A DNA stretch of 64,000 bases. Origin: Liquorilactobacillus oeni DSM 19972. GTDB taxonomy: Bacteria; Bacillota; Bacilli; Lactobacillales; Lactobacillaceae. The translations under genes were made by a program, and so were the position numbers. Under the pieces are notes generated by a model that saw only the letters and a list, made by a program, of their open reading frames with translations, did no database searches and had not been told where the DNA came from. Shown here in pieces: positions 1 to 8,569 of the stretch (position 1 is the first letter of the stretch; each line of letters begins with the position of its first letter). Location: contig NZ_AZEH01000039.1 in the NCBI RefSeq assembly GCF_001436275.1, forward strand, positions 301,336 through 365,335, given 5' to 3'.

Positions 1-345
1 CCCAAATTTTAACGGTCTCTCTCTTCGATTTATACAGCTTTTAAAATGCTGGTAAAACAACGTTTTAACGCATGAAAAAATAAAAAATAAATTTGAAAAA
101 GAAAAGTAAATTCAAAAAAATTGCAAAAAGTTACGAAAAAAATCAGTCACATAAATTTTTGACCGGCAAAATTTCTTCAAATCGCTGGTAAAATTTTTGT
201 GGCTGATTTTGATTTTCGAGTTTAAATTTGTCATTTTATTAGTTTATTCAATGATTTACGGCTGATTTTTGCTTAAATTATGTCAATTAGTAATAATTGT
301 GTATTTTCAAAATAATTAAAGTTTGCTATTGAATTCGCTTAAAAA
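1..345. other. AT-rich non-coding stretch 3' of the IS30 remnant
   Basis: I see no convincing gene. The stretch is very AT-rich and lies on the transposase 3' side of the decayed IS30 element, so it may hold that element's worn end; I could not define a terminal repeat. Its only clear structure is the long hairpin at 139-210. Confidence 0.5.
139..210. repeat. 22-bp imperfect inverted repeat (long hairpin)
   Basis: The arms at 139-160 and 189-210 are complementary at 19 of 22 positions (AAAATCAGTCACA on the left, TGTGGCTGATTTT on the right). The 28-nt loop starts GACCGGC and ends GCTGG, and these can extend the stem. A partial repeat of the right arm (GGCTGATTTT) recurs near 262-271. There is no T-run, so it is not an obvious terminator. 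It could be an old insertion-sequence end or an independent palindromic element. Confidence 0.55.
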
Positions 346-1460
346 TCAACGTTTTGAAGTGTTTTTGGGTTTTTTTAAATGTCGTTTATAGCCGTATGTA
401 CGGTCAATTTCTTGTAATTTACGTCTAAAAATGTCTCTCGGCGTCTTATAATTCAAAACGGCTTTTGGTCTGCTATTGATTTTATGCAAAGCACGCCTTA
501 AATCATCATTTGTAACGTGTTCAAAGTGTGTTTTCTTTGGAAAGTACTCGCGCAGCATTCGATTAGCATTTTCATTAGAGCCACGTTCCTCAGGACTATA
601 TGGATGTGCAAAGTACGCCATAATCTGAAATTCCTTTTGAACTTTGTTGATCACAAAATGATTTGTAAATTCAAATCCATTATCAAATGTGAATGATTGA
701 ACAATGCATTTGGAACGCTTTCCAAAAAGATGCATAAACTGATCCAAAACTTTACAGACTGCTTTTCCTGATTGTGAATCTGCTTTTAAAGCAATGTAGT
801 AACGCGTTTTACGTTCACAAAACGTCACAAAAACTTTTTTATAGCCTTTTTTCGGCAAAACACAGTCAACTTCCCAATGTCCGAATAAGCGACGACTATT
901 CACCACTAATAGACGTTCCTCAATCGAATGTTTAATTGGTCTAATCACCTTTTTTTCTTGTTATTTCACCCTTCTTTCTTGAATTTTTAGTTCTTCTGTC
1001 TGTCGTTTTTTGGCATTCATCTCAAGTAAGCGCGTTGACTTTCGACATTTAAAACGTTTTTGATAGCGCAAATTATCTTCTGAGACTCTTGGAATCATGT
1101 CGCGATAAATCCAGTTATAAATCGTGTTGCGGCTCAATTTAAGCTCCTTATGCGTTTCCGCGATCATTTGTGGTGAACACTTATCGTCTAAGATTCATTT
1201 AGCGATAATTTGTGCTTTTTTCTTGGTATATTTCTTTTTAGTTCCAATTCGACTTTGCCTTAAGTCGACATATTGTTGGGCTTCTTGCGATATGCTCGCC
1301 ATTTATATGGCATAAGATGATAATTTAAGTAGCGTTGAATCCCTGCTGGATTTACTGTTGGGTACAGTGGAGCCGACAATTTCAGCCTGAGACTTACCAG
1401 TATTTAGATATATTTCAATTTTCCCACGTTCCTCGGCTATTAGTTGTTGATAGAGTTTGA
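346..1460 (-). pseudogene. IS30-family transposase, decayed
   Basis: Three segments rebuild one IS30-type transposase read right to left. About 1460-1310 gives the N-terminal helix-turn-helix region (EERGKIEIYLNTGKSQAEI). 1302-961 gives the middle (KAQIIAK*ILDDKCSPQMI). 948-346 gives the DDE catalytic core, with HWEVD, TFDNG and the E of NENANRMLREYF. Lesions are a frameshift near 1303, a TGA at 1195-1197 where the family has Trp, and a TAA at 961-963; the last two segments share one frame. The protein cannot be made whole, so the element is dead. I did not find clear terminal inverted repeats or a target duplication. Confidence 0.85.
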
Positions 1461-1476
1461 CAGCGCTTGACTTAAA

Positions 1477-2283
1477 TCAAGCGAAAAAATATTTCACACA
1501 ACTGGCAAATAATTCTGGTTGATCAATTTGTAGATTATGGCCTGCATTTTCTAAAACCAATAAATTACATTTTTTGAAATTCATTGCTAGTTTAACTTGC
1601 TCTTTGTAGCCAACAAAGTGATCATGTTTACCCAAAAGCAAAAAAATTGGAATTCTTGAAGGCATTTTTTTAATTCTTGGTTCCTCATTCAATTGATAAT
1701 AACTAAAGTTATTGTCTCGTAGTCTTTTAACGAAATTGAAATTACATTTTTTCAATCCAGTAACAGTTTCATCAAGATATTTTTTCAAAGCTGAGTCATT
1801 GATGATAACGTTCATTTTTAAAAAATTACTATTATAGTTAATCTTTTCGTTAAAACTGGTGTTTTTATTTTTGATAACTACATGATTTTCAGTTATGCGA
1901 TTATCGGGATTAGCTGTAACTACTGGACAAGACAGGAACAATCCCTTTACTCGTTTAGGGTATTTATAAGCAATCCCTAAGGCTAGATAGCCTCCATATG
2001 AATGACCACAAAGGTAAAAATTACCAATGTTTAATTTATCAATAAATTTCACAATTAATTCTAATAAATAATCACCACTTGGTTGTGGTTTTGAAAAAGA
2101 GTCACTTTCACCCATACCAGGCAGATCGATGTAAATTCGTTGATACCTGCTTTGAAGAAGTAGTGGTTCATAATTAAGTTTCATAGAATTTAAATCTAAA
2201 CATAAGCCGTGAAGAAAAATAATCGATTGTCCTTTACCAATTATTTCATAGTGAATGGAAATGTTGTTAATTTGTTTATGCAT
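1477..2283 (-). CDS. alpha/beta-fold hydrolase
   Basis: A 268-aa cytoplasmic alpha/beta hydrolase of the proline-iminopeptidase/esterase type. The oxyanion motif HG is at residues 25-26, the nucleophile elbow GHSYGG centres on Ser95, and Asp221 (GKHDHF) and His249 (AGHNLQ) complete the triad. The ATG at 2283 was chosen because GGGGAGA lies 8 nt upstream; a start 27 nt further out would bury that site. The stop overlaps a 7-bp hairpin (CGCTTGA/TCAAGCG, 1463-1482) next to the IS30 remnant. The substrate cannot be told from sequence. It stands alone, with a long non-coding region upstream. Confidence 0.85.
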   Translation of the reverse strand: MHKQINNISIHYEIIGKGQSIIFLHGLCLDLNSMKLNYEPLLLQSRYQRIYIDLPGMGESDSFSKPQPSGDYLLELIVKFIDKLNIGNFYLCGHSYGGYLALGIAYKYPKRVKGLFLSCPVVTANPDNRITENHVVIKNKNTSFNEKINYNSNFLKMNVIINDSALKKYLDETVTGLKKCNFNFVKRLRDNNFSYYQLNEEPRIKKMPSRIPIFLLLGKHDHFVGYKEQVKLAMNFKKCNLLVLENAGHNLQIDQPELFASCVKYFFA

Positions 2284-2869
2284 TATATAGTCTCCCCAAG
2301 TACCAAACACATATTATTGTCTCACTTATTAATCCACACCACTATATTTTGTTTTAATAAGTTTGGCTAGGGTTAATTACACTATAGGATATTATCTTGT
2401 CATTCTTTAATATGACGTCGCATCCTCTTTTTGCCAGCAAAGTTCGAGAAAAATAGCCCTTCTATTTTCCTTTTACCGCTTTCACGATACTCTTTTTAAA
2501 GTAATTGTTAATTTTTTTAGTTACTATCACTCATAACTATTATCTCTATTATATCCACCGTCCTCTTGGTTTTACCCAATAAAACGATATAACTGATAGG
2601 TCAGAGCTTTCATAACTCTGTATTTTTGTTTTCAGACAATTAAATACGTTTTTCTACAAAATATGAATGAAATTAAGACATCTTTAAGCTTTAAAACATA
2701 TTTTTCGAGTCATTCTGGTTTTAAAAAGTAAGGAAATAATAATCACAAAGTACGCATTCAAACCCATCTTTCTCAGACAACCTCAACCTTAACTTTAACA
2801 CTAGATATTAATTGACAAGCTTATTATGAAACTATATAGTATCGTATATAATCATAAAGGAGGTTTAAA
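2284..2869. other. 586-bp intergenic region between divergent genes
   Basis: It separates the leftward hydrolase from the rightward TetR gene. Apart from the TetR promoter and its ribosome binding site at the right end I find no gene, only AT-rich sequence with stop codons in all frames. It may hold eroded remnants. Confidence 0.5.
2812..2840 (+). promoter_or_regulatory. sigma-A promoter and palindromic operator of the TetR-SDR operon
   Basis: TTGACA (2812-2817), 17-bp spacer, TATAGT (2835-2840). The perfect 10-bp palindrome ACTATATAGT (2831-2840) covers the -10 box, and TATATA-N6-TATATA symmetry extends to 2850. Its position suggests autoregulation by the adjacent TetR protein (inference). 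AAAGGAGG at 2856-2863 is the ribosome binding site. Confidence 0.75.
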
Positions 2870-3421
2870 ATGTTACCGGGAAGGCCGCGTGATTCCGATA
2901 TCGAGTCCCGTACAATCAAAGCAACACAAGAGCTACTGGTAAGTTATACGCCTGACAATATCACTATCGATCAAATTGCACAGCAGGCTGGTGTCGCGAA
3001 GTCAACAATTTATCGGCGCTATGCCAGTAAAAAAGATATTATCTTAGCTGCTTTAATTAATATTAAATCATTAGACTTATCCGAATTACCCTTCACTGAT
3101 CTTAAGGAAACTGTCGATATTATCGCAGACCGCTTTTTAAAACAGTACAATAATAAAACTGCGCGCTCAATGTTAAGCGTTCTTTTTCAAACCTTGAATG
3201 CTAATAACGAGATTGCTAAGCTCTATTTTGAAAAACATGGGCTGATTCAAATCGAGGCATTTGCAAAGGTACTCGATCACTTCGATATCAATACTGACAG
3301 TTTGATACTTTCAGATTTGCTTTTACACTATTCAATCGGTGTATTCTTAATGGAATCCATTGAACAAACTCCGTCTATTTTAAAAAACGGACTTCATCAG
3401 TTGTTAACTGCATATCAGTAA
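2870..3421 (+). CDS. TetR/AcrR-family transcriptional regulator
   Basis: A 183-aa one-domain TetR repressor. The N-terminal DNA-binding three-helix unit spans about residues 10-58, with the recognition helix in AGVAKSTIYRRYASK. The all-helical C-terminal ligand domain is not recognisable to any ligand class. The start has AAAGGAGG 6 nt upstream. The gene precedes an SDR gene on the same strand by 55 nt, and both are probably transcribed from the promoter at 2812. It likely represses itself and the SDR gene; the inducer is unknown. Confidence 0.9.
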   Translation: MLPGRPRDSDIESRTIKATQELLVSYTPDNITIDQIAQQAGVAKSTIYRRYASKKDIILAALINIKSLDLSELPFTDLKETVDIIADRFLKQYNNKTARSMLSVLFQTLNANNEIAKLYFEKHGLIQIEAFAKVLDHFDINTDSLILSDLLLHYSIGVFLMESIEQTPSILKNGLHQLLTAYQ

Positions 3422-3476
3422 CAACTTTTATTTTTTAGCAATATCGATACTGGCTAGTTTCAAAAGGAGGAAAAAT

Positions 3477-4367
3477 ATGTCTACAACAGTTATTACGGGT
3501 GCTACTAGCGGATTAGGACTGCAAACAGCACGGCTATTAGCAAACCAACATCCAAAAGATATCTTTATCATCACTTCCCGAAAATTAGCAAGTGCAAAAG
3601 CCGTTTCGGATAATTTTCCAAATATGATTCCCTTATCCGTAGATTTAAGCGAACCAGAATCCGTTCAACGCTTTATCGATAATGTTCAAAAACTGCATGT
3701 CAAAATTAACGGTGTAATTGCGAATGCTGGTAGTCAATATGCTAAACCAACCTTGAATAGTCAAGGAATAGAGGATACTTTTGCAACGAATGTTATCGGT
3801 CAGTATTTATTGATTCAAGGGCTACAATTATTATTCACAGACGATGCCAAAATCATTTTAGTGAGTTCAGATACCCATGATCGTCATAAGTTTACTGGGA
3901 TGCCCAACCCACAATATTTATCACCGGTATTATTATCAGATGAAAAAAAATCTAGCGAAAAAATTAAATACCATAGCATTTCCCAACTTGGTCAGATTCG
4001 TTACACAACCAGTAAATTGGCAGTTATTTATTTAGTCCACGCATTCGCCATTAATGATCCAAAGCATACCTATGTTAGTTTCAATCCGGGTTTTATGCCG
4101 GGGAAAGACTCTGGGTTAGTACGTGATTACAATTCAACTGCTAAGTGGATGTTTACCCATGTTTTTCTTTTAATGCGTTTTGTATTGCCTAATTTTGTCC
4201 ATACGGTTAAGTTGTCCAGTCAAAATTTAGCAGAAATTTACACTAACTTTGAACTAAAAAGCGGCAAGTATTGGGATGGCAATAAAGTTATTCCGTCATC
4301 AGACGAGTCATATGATACTGCTCGAGAAACTGAATTATGGCGATATCTAAACACATTAAATAATTAA
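3477..4367 (+). CDS. short-chain dehydrogenase/reductase (SDR)
   Basis: A 296-aa NAD(P)-dependent oxidoreductase. The Rossmann motif TGATSGLG is at residues 7-14, NAG at 83-85 and the catalytic YTTSK at 176-180, with the serine in LVSS near 130. At about 300 residues with an extended C-terminal part it resembles the retinol-dehydrogenase/protochlorophyllide-reductase-like SDR branch. The substrate is unknown. It follows tetR with its own AAAGGAGG and is probably the controlled gene of a small aldehyde/ketone-responsive operon (inference). Confidence 0.9.
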   Translation: MSTTVITGATSGLGLQTARLLANQHPKDIFIITSRKLASAKAVSDNFPNMIPLSVDLSEPESVQRFIDNVQKLHVKINGVIANAGSQYAKPTLNSQGIEDTFATNVIGQYLLIQGLQLLFTDDAKIILVSSDTHDRHKFTGMPNPQYLSPVLLSDEKKSSEKIKYHSISQLGQIRYTTSKLAVIYLVHAFAINDPKHTYVSFNPGFMPGKDSGLVRDYNSTAKWMFTHVFLLMRFVLPNFVHTVKLSSQNLAEIYTNFELKSGKYWDGNKVIPSSDESYDTARETELWRYLNTLNN

Positions 4368-4492
4368 GGATAGTACAGTTGCTTAGTGTATTCTTAATAA
4401 AAGTCCTCTACTATGTTTTCAACTCACCTTCATATTGATAATGAATGTTTAAAAAAATCTATCATCATACTTTGATTTTCGAGCTAATAAAT

Positions 4493-4526
4493 AAAAAAAG
4501 AATCTAGATAGTAGATTCTTTTTTTA
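4493..4526. terminator. bidirectional intrinsic terminator
   Basis: AGAATCTA and TAGATTCT pair around a 4-5 nt loop and are flanked by seven A and seven T, so it can stop transcription both ways. It lies 125 nt after the SDR stop. The rest of 4368-4705 shows nothing else recognisable. Confidence 0.85.
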
Positions 4527-4705
4527 TTGGTTGAAACATTACATTCCTCGGCTAAAAACTTCACTAGCTCAACAATTAATTCTCTAAATTCCTATGGTAT
4601 AAGCAGATTACATTGAGGTAATATCCTATATTTATTATTTTATTATATAGTAGAGAAATCGACAAAAAACCAAAAATTTGTAAACAAGGTATGCCCAGTA
4701 AATCT

Positions 4706-5101
4706 TTAACGATAAATCAACGCAAAGATACCACCGGTCAGAAAAAAGAAAAATCGTAAAAAGACTAAAGGAGCAAATAACATTGGCAACAGTAATCCGA
4801 TAAGCACTATCACTGGACCAACAATATGTCGCAGCAAGTATCCTGTTTTCTGAAATTGTGTAACGGCAAGTACACAGCTGGTAACTGCACAAAACATCAA
4901 AACTGTTTTAATAACTCGCGTTACCAATGCAAATACTGCACCGCTGAGACTGCTGATATTGTTGATATTATTGGCAGTTGTCCCATGGGTAAATGCCCAA
5001 AAAAAATATAGAATCTGGGATGCATATATAACACACATTAAGATGGCAGAAAATGCTAATGCTATATTGAACCAACGGTATTGAGAAGATAATCTGTACA
5101 T
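4706..5101 (-). CDS. small multi-pass membrane protein, unknown function
   Basis: A 131-aa protein with four predicted membrane segments (about residues 13-35, 55-78, 85-107 and 110-128). AGGAGG sits 6 nt before the ATG, which supports it as a real gene. It follows the Rgg-like regulator gene on the same strand, 143 nt downstream, and may be cotranscribed. I do not recognise the family and no catalytic motif is visible. An overlapping 100-aa frame here lacks a ribosome binding site and is a shadow. Confidence 0.65.
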   Translation of the reverse strand: MYRLSSQYRWFNIALAFSAILMCVIYASQILYFFWAFTHGTTANNINNISSLSGAVFALVTRVIKTVLMFCAVTSCVLAVTQFQKTGYLLRHIVGPVIVLIGLLLPMLFAPLVFLRFFFFLTGGIFALIYR

Positions 5102-5244
5102 TGAGGCCTCCTAATGGAAAGAAAATTTCAGCAAAATGAGCAACATTTGGTAATTGGAAGACATTATTGAAAGTAATTACTTTGTCTCTTCCTGACTGAA
5201 TGAAGTTATTGAAATAAAGCAGGATTCTTTTAGCTGATAAAAAA

Positions 5245-6135
5245 TTAATAACCACTATCTGAAAAGTCAAAAACCGTATCCAATTCTTTTGGCGTTAAAT
5301 ATTTTTTCAAGTATGCTCGTTCATTCCATAAAAAACTTTCCTCATGATCAGTTAGATAAGTAATTAAGTTAGCTTTTTTGATTAGACTCAATCCAATTTT
5401 TTTTTGACCTTTCAAATACAGTGTTAAACCTTTCAAATTAAAGAGCCTTGTACGATGATAATAATCTTTATCTTGATCCTTGAAATATTTCTCTAATTTA
5501 GTTACCAATGTCTCAGCCGTATCTAAAAAGCGTTCATCTAACATACGCAAAATAACGTTGTTATAAATATAAAAAAGCATTGAGAAGTTATCGTTTCTAA
5601 AATCTTCGTAGATAAGTTCCTTTTTTTGTAATTCTTTAAATAGATTGAGCATTACTGGTACTTTTAAAAACAAAATGGCATGTCCAAAAAGATATAGCTC
5701 AAAAAAAGTCCAATTATTAATACTTTGAAAATAAGCTGTCAGTACTGAAAGCTCGCGTTTACTAACTTTCCCCTTACCTAAAGTCACTAGCATCATTTTT
5801 AACTGAATAGCTTGCAACTGGGCAAATTTTCCCTTCCTTTTTTGCCAAACAAGCAAGTATTCTTGTAGTTTTTTGACATCACCAGCTTGATAGGCACGTT
5901 GAAAATTTGGTAATTGATCATTATTGTCAGTATTCTGCCTTTGATACAAAAATTCGAATTCTGATAACTGAACGTTAATTCGGTTTAAAAGTTCTAATAA
6001 ATGAGTAAAAGAAATATCTGTTAACCCATTTTCAAAGCGAGATAAAAAAGGGGTTGAAACAATCCCTTGACCAGCTTCTTGGAGCGTAATATGTTTACTT
6101 TTTCTCAAATGCTTAAATATTTTTCCTATTTTCAT
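5245..6135 (-). CDS. Rgg/GadR/MutR-like helix-turn-helix regulator
   Basis: A 296-aa protein with an N-terminal XRE-type helix-turn-helix (about residues 1-60, including TLQEAGQGIVSTPFLSRFE) and a long all-helical TPR-like C-terminal domain. This is the layout of Rgg-family regulators that sense short peptides. It is divergent from the MFS exporter at 6223, with only 87 bp between them, so that exporter is its most likely target. I searched both flanks for a short hydrophobic pheromone gene and found none, so peptide sensing is not supported here. Confidence 0.8.
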   Translation of the reverse strand: MKIGKIFKHLRKSKHITLQEAGQGIVSTPFLSRFENGLTDISFTHLLELLNRINVQLSEFEFLYQRQNTDNNDQLPNFQRAYQAGDVKKLQEYLLVWQKRKGKFAQLQAIQLKMMLVTLGKGKVSKRELSVLTAYFQSINNWTFFELYLFGHAILFLKVPVMLNLFKELQKKELIYEDFRNDNFSMLFYIYNNVILRMLDERFLDTAETLVTKLEKYFKDQDKDYYHRTRLFNLKGLTLYLKGQKKIGLSLIKKANLITYLTDHEESFLWNERAYLKKYLTPKELDTVFDFSDSGY

Positions 6136-6222
6136 ATTTTTAACCTATATGCAACTTTTTATTCTTAATTTTAAAATGGTCGTAGCATAAAAGCAATCAT
6201 TAATATTTTAGGAGGATCTATT

Positions 6223-7422
6223 TTGTTTATAAAAAACCGTAATTTCAGTTGTCTTTGGGTTGGATTTTTGATTTCGTCACTTGGAGATTGGTTGTATCGC
6301 ATAGCCTTACCACTTATTATTCTAACTAGAACCGGTTCGGCCTATCATGCAGCTACCACTTTTGGAATTTCTTTTATTCCTTGGATTGTATTTTCTTTGG
6401 TTGGCGGAAGCTTAGCTGATAATTATGCTAAAAAGAAAATTTTAATTATCGGGAATCTTTTTGCTGCTTTCGTTAGTCTGTTGCTGATTTTTGTTTTAAT
6501 GAGAAATCAAATCAACTTCGTTTTTTTATATTTTGCAGTTTTCTTGCTTGCATCAGTAGATCCGTTAATTCATCCAAGTTTTCAAAGCATTATTCCAGAA
6601 ATAGTTGACGTAAAACAGCTTACCGGCGCCAATGCAGCTATCCAAATAATTGATAATACCCTATCGATTATCGGACCCTTGATGGGCGGATCATTAGTCA
6701 CGTTGTTAGGCGGCAGCAATGCCTTATGGATTGAACTTGTTTCTTTTTTAATAACCGCGGTTACCTTATCAGGGCTTCCTAAATATGAGGTCAAGGAAAA
6801 GCAGATAATTCATACGATAAAGAAACTATGGCTTGATGTAGTTGAAGGAGCCGAATACAGTATTCATCAAAAAGTCATCTTTAGCGGTTCGATGATGTTC
6901 TTATTTACCAATTTTGCGCTTAATATGTTTGAGGCAAATTTTATTTTTTATATGACTGAATCACTGAACTATCCTATTTTTAAGGCCACTTCAGCTATGG
7001 CACTTGGCGGTGTCGGTGCCTTAATTGCCGGGCTTTTAGGCAGCCGGATTGTTAATTATTTTAAAGCCGGTTTTTTATTATCGTCGAGTACGCTTTTGGC
7101 TGGTTTAAGCACATTATTATTATTGATTAATACCAATTATATTTATATTGGAACCGTTTTAGGGATTGTTAGTTTTTTTGGAACAATTAACGTAATCACT
7201 TATTTTACTTTGCGACAAAAAACGGTTCCTAAACAATTATTAGGCAGAGTTGTTTCAGTTACCCGGATGGTTTCCTATGCTTCAATTCCGGTTGGTTCTT
7301 GGTTTGGCGGAGTATTATTAGCTCATGGCCAATCAATGTTTACAGTCATTTTACTAGCAGGAAGTATCCGGACATTAGCCGGTTTAGGTGCTAAGCTGTC
7401 TCCCTTGGGCAAGGAAGAATGA
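6223..7422 (+). CDS. MFS drug/macrolide-efflux-like transporter
   Basis: A 399-aa, 12-segment major facilitator protein of the MefA/EntS-like branch, starting FIKNRNFSCLWVGFLISSLG. The start is TTG, decided by AGGAGG at 6210-6215 with 7-nt spacing. The loop 2-3 motif is GGSLADNYAKKKIL, a normal MFS motif A variant. It sits in the plasma membrane and probably exports a hydrophobic compound by proton antiport; the substrate is unknown. It is divergent from the Rgg-like regulator. Confidence 0.85.
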   Translation: MFIKNRNFSCLWVGFLISSLGDWLYRIALPLIILTRTGSAYHAATTFGISFIPWIVFSLVGGSLADNYAKKKILIIGNLFAAFVSLLLIFVLMRNQINFVFLYFAVFLLASVDPLIHPSFQSIIPEIVDVKQLTGANAAIQIIDNTLSIIGPLMGGSLVTLLGGSNALWIELVSFLITAVTLSGLPKYEVKEKQIIHTIKKLWLDVVEGAEYSIHQKVIFSGSMMFLFTNFALNMFEANFIFYMTESLNYPIFKATSAMALGGVGALIAGLLGSRIVNYFKAGFLLSSSTLLAGLSTLLLLINTNYIYIGTVLGIVSFFGTINVITYFTLRQKTVPKQLLGRVVSVTRMVSYASIPVGSWFGGVLLAHGQSMFTVILLAGSIRTLAGLGAKLSPLGKEE

Positions 7423-7532
7423 AATTAATTTAGCCCATAGAGAGCGTGCTTTTGCTTGTACTGTTGTAGATTTTAGGTTACTTTTCCATGGTTGTAAAAA
7501 ATACAGTGAATAAGCAGGTTTTTAAAGAGAGC

Positions 7533-7940
7533 CTATTCAACTACAACTATTTCTACCTTAATTCTATCAGGATCTTCAAAATAAAGAGCATAACGATCTT
7601 TCCCACCTGCATGCGGATATCTATCTGCATACAATTCTCTGTAGTTTAAAGCATTCAGTTCCATTTTTATCTGTGCTAGTGTCGATTTATCCGGAATAGA
7701 AAATGCTAAGTGATTAAGACCTATGCGGGTTCTGTTGTAAGACAACGCTAATTTTTTCTTGTCAGCTTGGACAAAAACAATATAGCTGCATGAATCTTTA
7801 ATATAACTGATGCCTTTCTCCCACTTCTGATATGTTTTATAGCCTAAATGTCCCACCAATAACCACTTCCAAAACTTACTGGAAACAAAGAGGTCACTAA
7901 CATATATTTCGATATGATTAATCATTCCTATCTTCTTCAA
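7533..7940 (-). CDS. VOC-superfamily (glyoxalase/dioxygenase-like) protein
   Basis: A 135-aa vicinal-oxygen-chelate fold protein: MINHIEIYVSDLFVSSKFW opens the first beta-alpha-beta unit, GLNHLAFSIPDKS the second, and ALYFEDPDRIKVEIV the C-terminal metal-ligand strand (His, His, Glu). The start is a TTG at 7940 with GGAGG 7 nt upstream; an ATG 15 nt further in has a poor site. The substrate is unknown; relatives include glyoxalase I-like and fosfomycin-resistance-like proteins, but nothing specific to these is visible. It converges with the MFS gene. Confidence 0.8.
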   Translation of the reverse strand: MKKIGMINHIEIYVSDLFVSSKFWKWLLVGHLGYKTYQKWEKGISYIKDSCSYIVFVQADKKKLALSYNRTRIGLNHLAFSIPDKSTLAQIKMELNALNYRELYADRYPHAGGKDRYALYFEDPDRIKVEIVVVE

Positions 7941-8078
7941 ACTGGAACCTCCGATGGTTTTAATTATTAAACTCATTATTTGCCTCAAACAAAATGAAGG
8001 CATTAAATCACTATCCGCTTTTTTACTTTAATGCTAGTGGATAAGGTTTATTGATATGTTTTGTCTTATTAATTCTAT

Positions 8079-8115
8079 AAAAAAAGCCAACGCACACATT
8101 TATGCTGGTTTTTTA
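8079..8115. terminator. intrinsic terminator-like hairpin
   Basis: A run of A, then CCA-(AC)-GCA pairing with TGC-TGG, then a run of T: a stem with a 2-nt bulge flanked by A6 and T6, usable from either strand. It lies in the ~390-bp gap right of the VOC gene. The 60-aa frame at 8138-8320 nearby has no ribosome binding site or family match, and I do not call it a gene. Confidence 0.5.
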
Positions 8116-8328
8116 TTGCAAAACTGTTAGAAAATTACTACTGTAATTCTAAGCGGATTCTATCCGCTTTATTCAATATTGTAAGTTTATCTGTCTGCAA
8201 TATCATCTCAGCAAACTGGAAATTGAGACTATTTGCTGAAATAAAGATAATAAGTTGCATGAATTTAATGATAAATTGATCCCAGCAGTTTTTGAGTATC
8301 GCTAAAAAGTATTCTATCATTGCTGAAT

Positions 8329-8560
8329 TTACTGATTTAATATTTCATGAGAGCCTATTGCCACTAACAATAAAACCAATTCATCATGATTCAGTTTATA
8401 GGTGACAACCCAATTATCGTACTCTTTACCATAGCTACCCATAACGGGCAGGGTGAAATTCACTGTATCCGCTCCAACTTCCCTTAAGTGTGTGATCTTT
8501 AATCCGCTTTAAAACAGTGGTATCTTGCCTGATAATGGCTGATAACCATGGTTTTAACAC
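8329..8560 (-). pseudogene. YafQ/RelE-type toxin remnant
   Basis: Read right to left, 8560-8433 gives RIKDHTLKGSWSGYSEFHPA. After a one-base shift near 8430 the frame continues WVVTYKLNHDELVLLLVAIGSHE to a stop at 8329. This matches the C-terminal two-thirds of YafQ-family mRNA interferases (DHxLxG...REFHI...LVY...LxLxRxGSH). The N-terminus and the partner antitoxin are missing, so it is a dead fragment of a type II toxin-antitoxin pair. Confidence 0.7.
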
Positions 8561-8569
8561 TTTAATGGA

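Noticed and set aside
4968-5270. 100-aa frame overlapping the small membrane protein, considered as a pheromone precursor for the Rgg-like regulator
   Set aside because: No Shine-Dalgarno sequence and no short hydrophobic peptide pattern; the overlapping frame has AGGAGG.
5245-7422. Quorum-sensing Rgg/SHP system
   Set aside because: The regulator fits, but no peptide gene or exporter of peptides is found in its flanks; the neighbour is a MefA-like MFS protein.
8138-8320. 60-aa frame with hydrophobic N-terminus
   Set aside because: No ribosome binding site and no family resemblance; it lies in a terminator-bearing gap.
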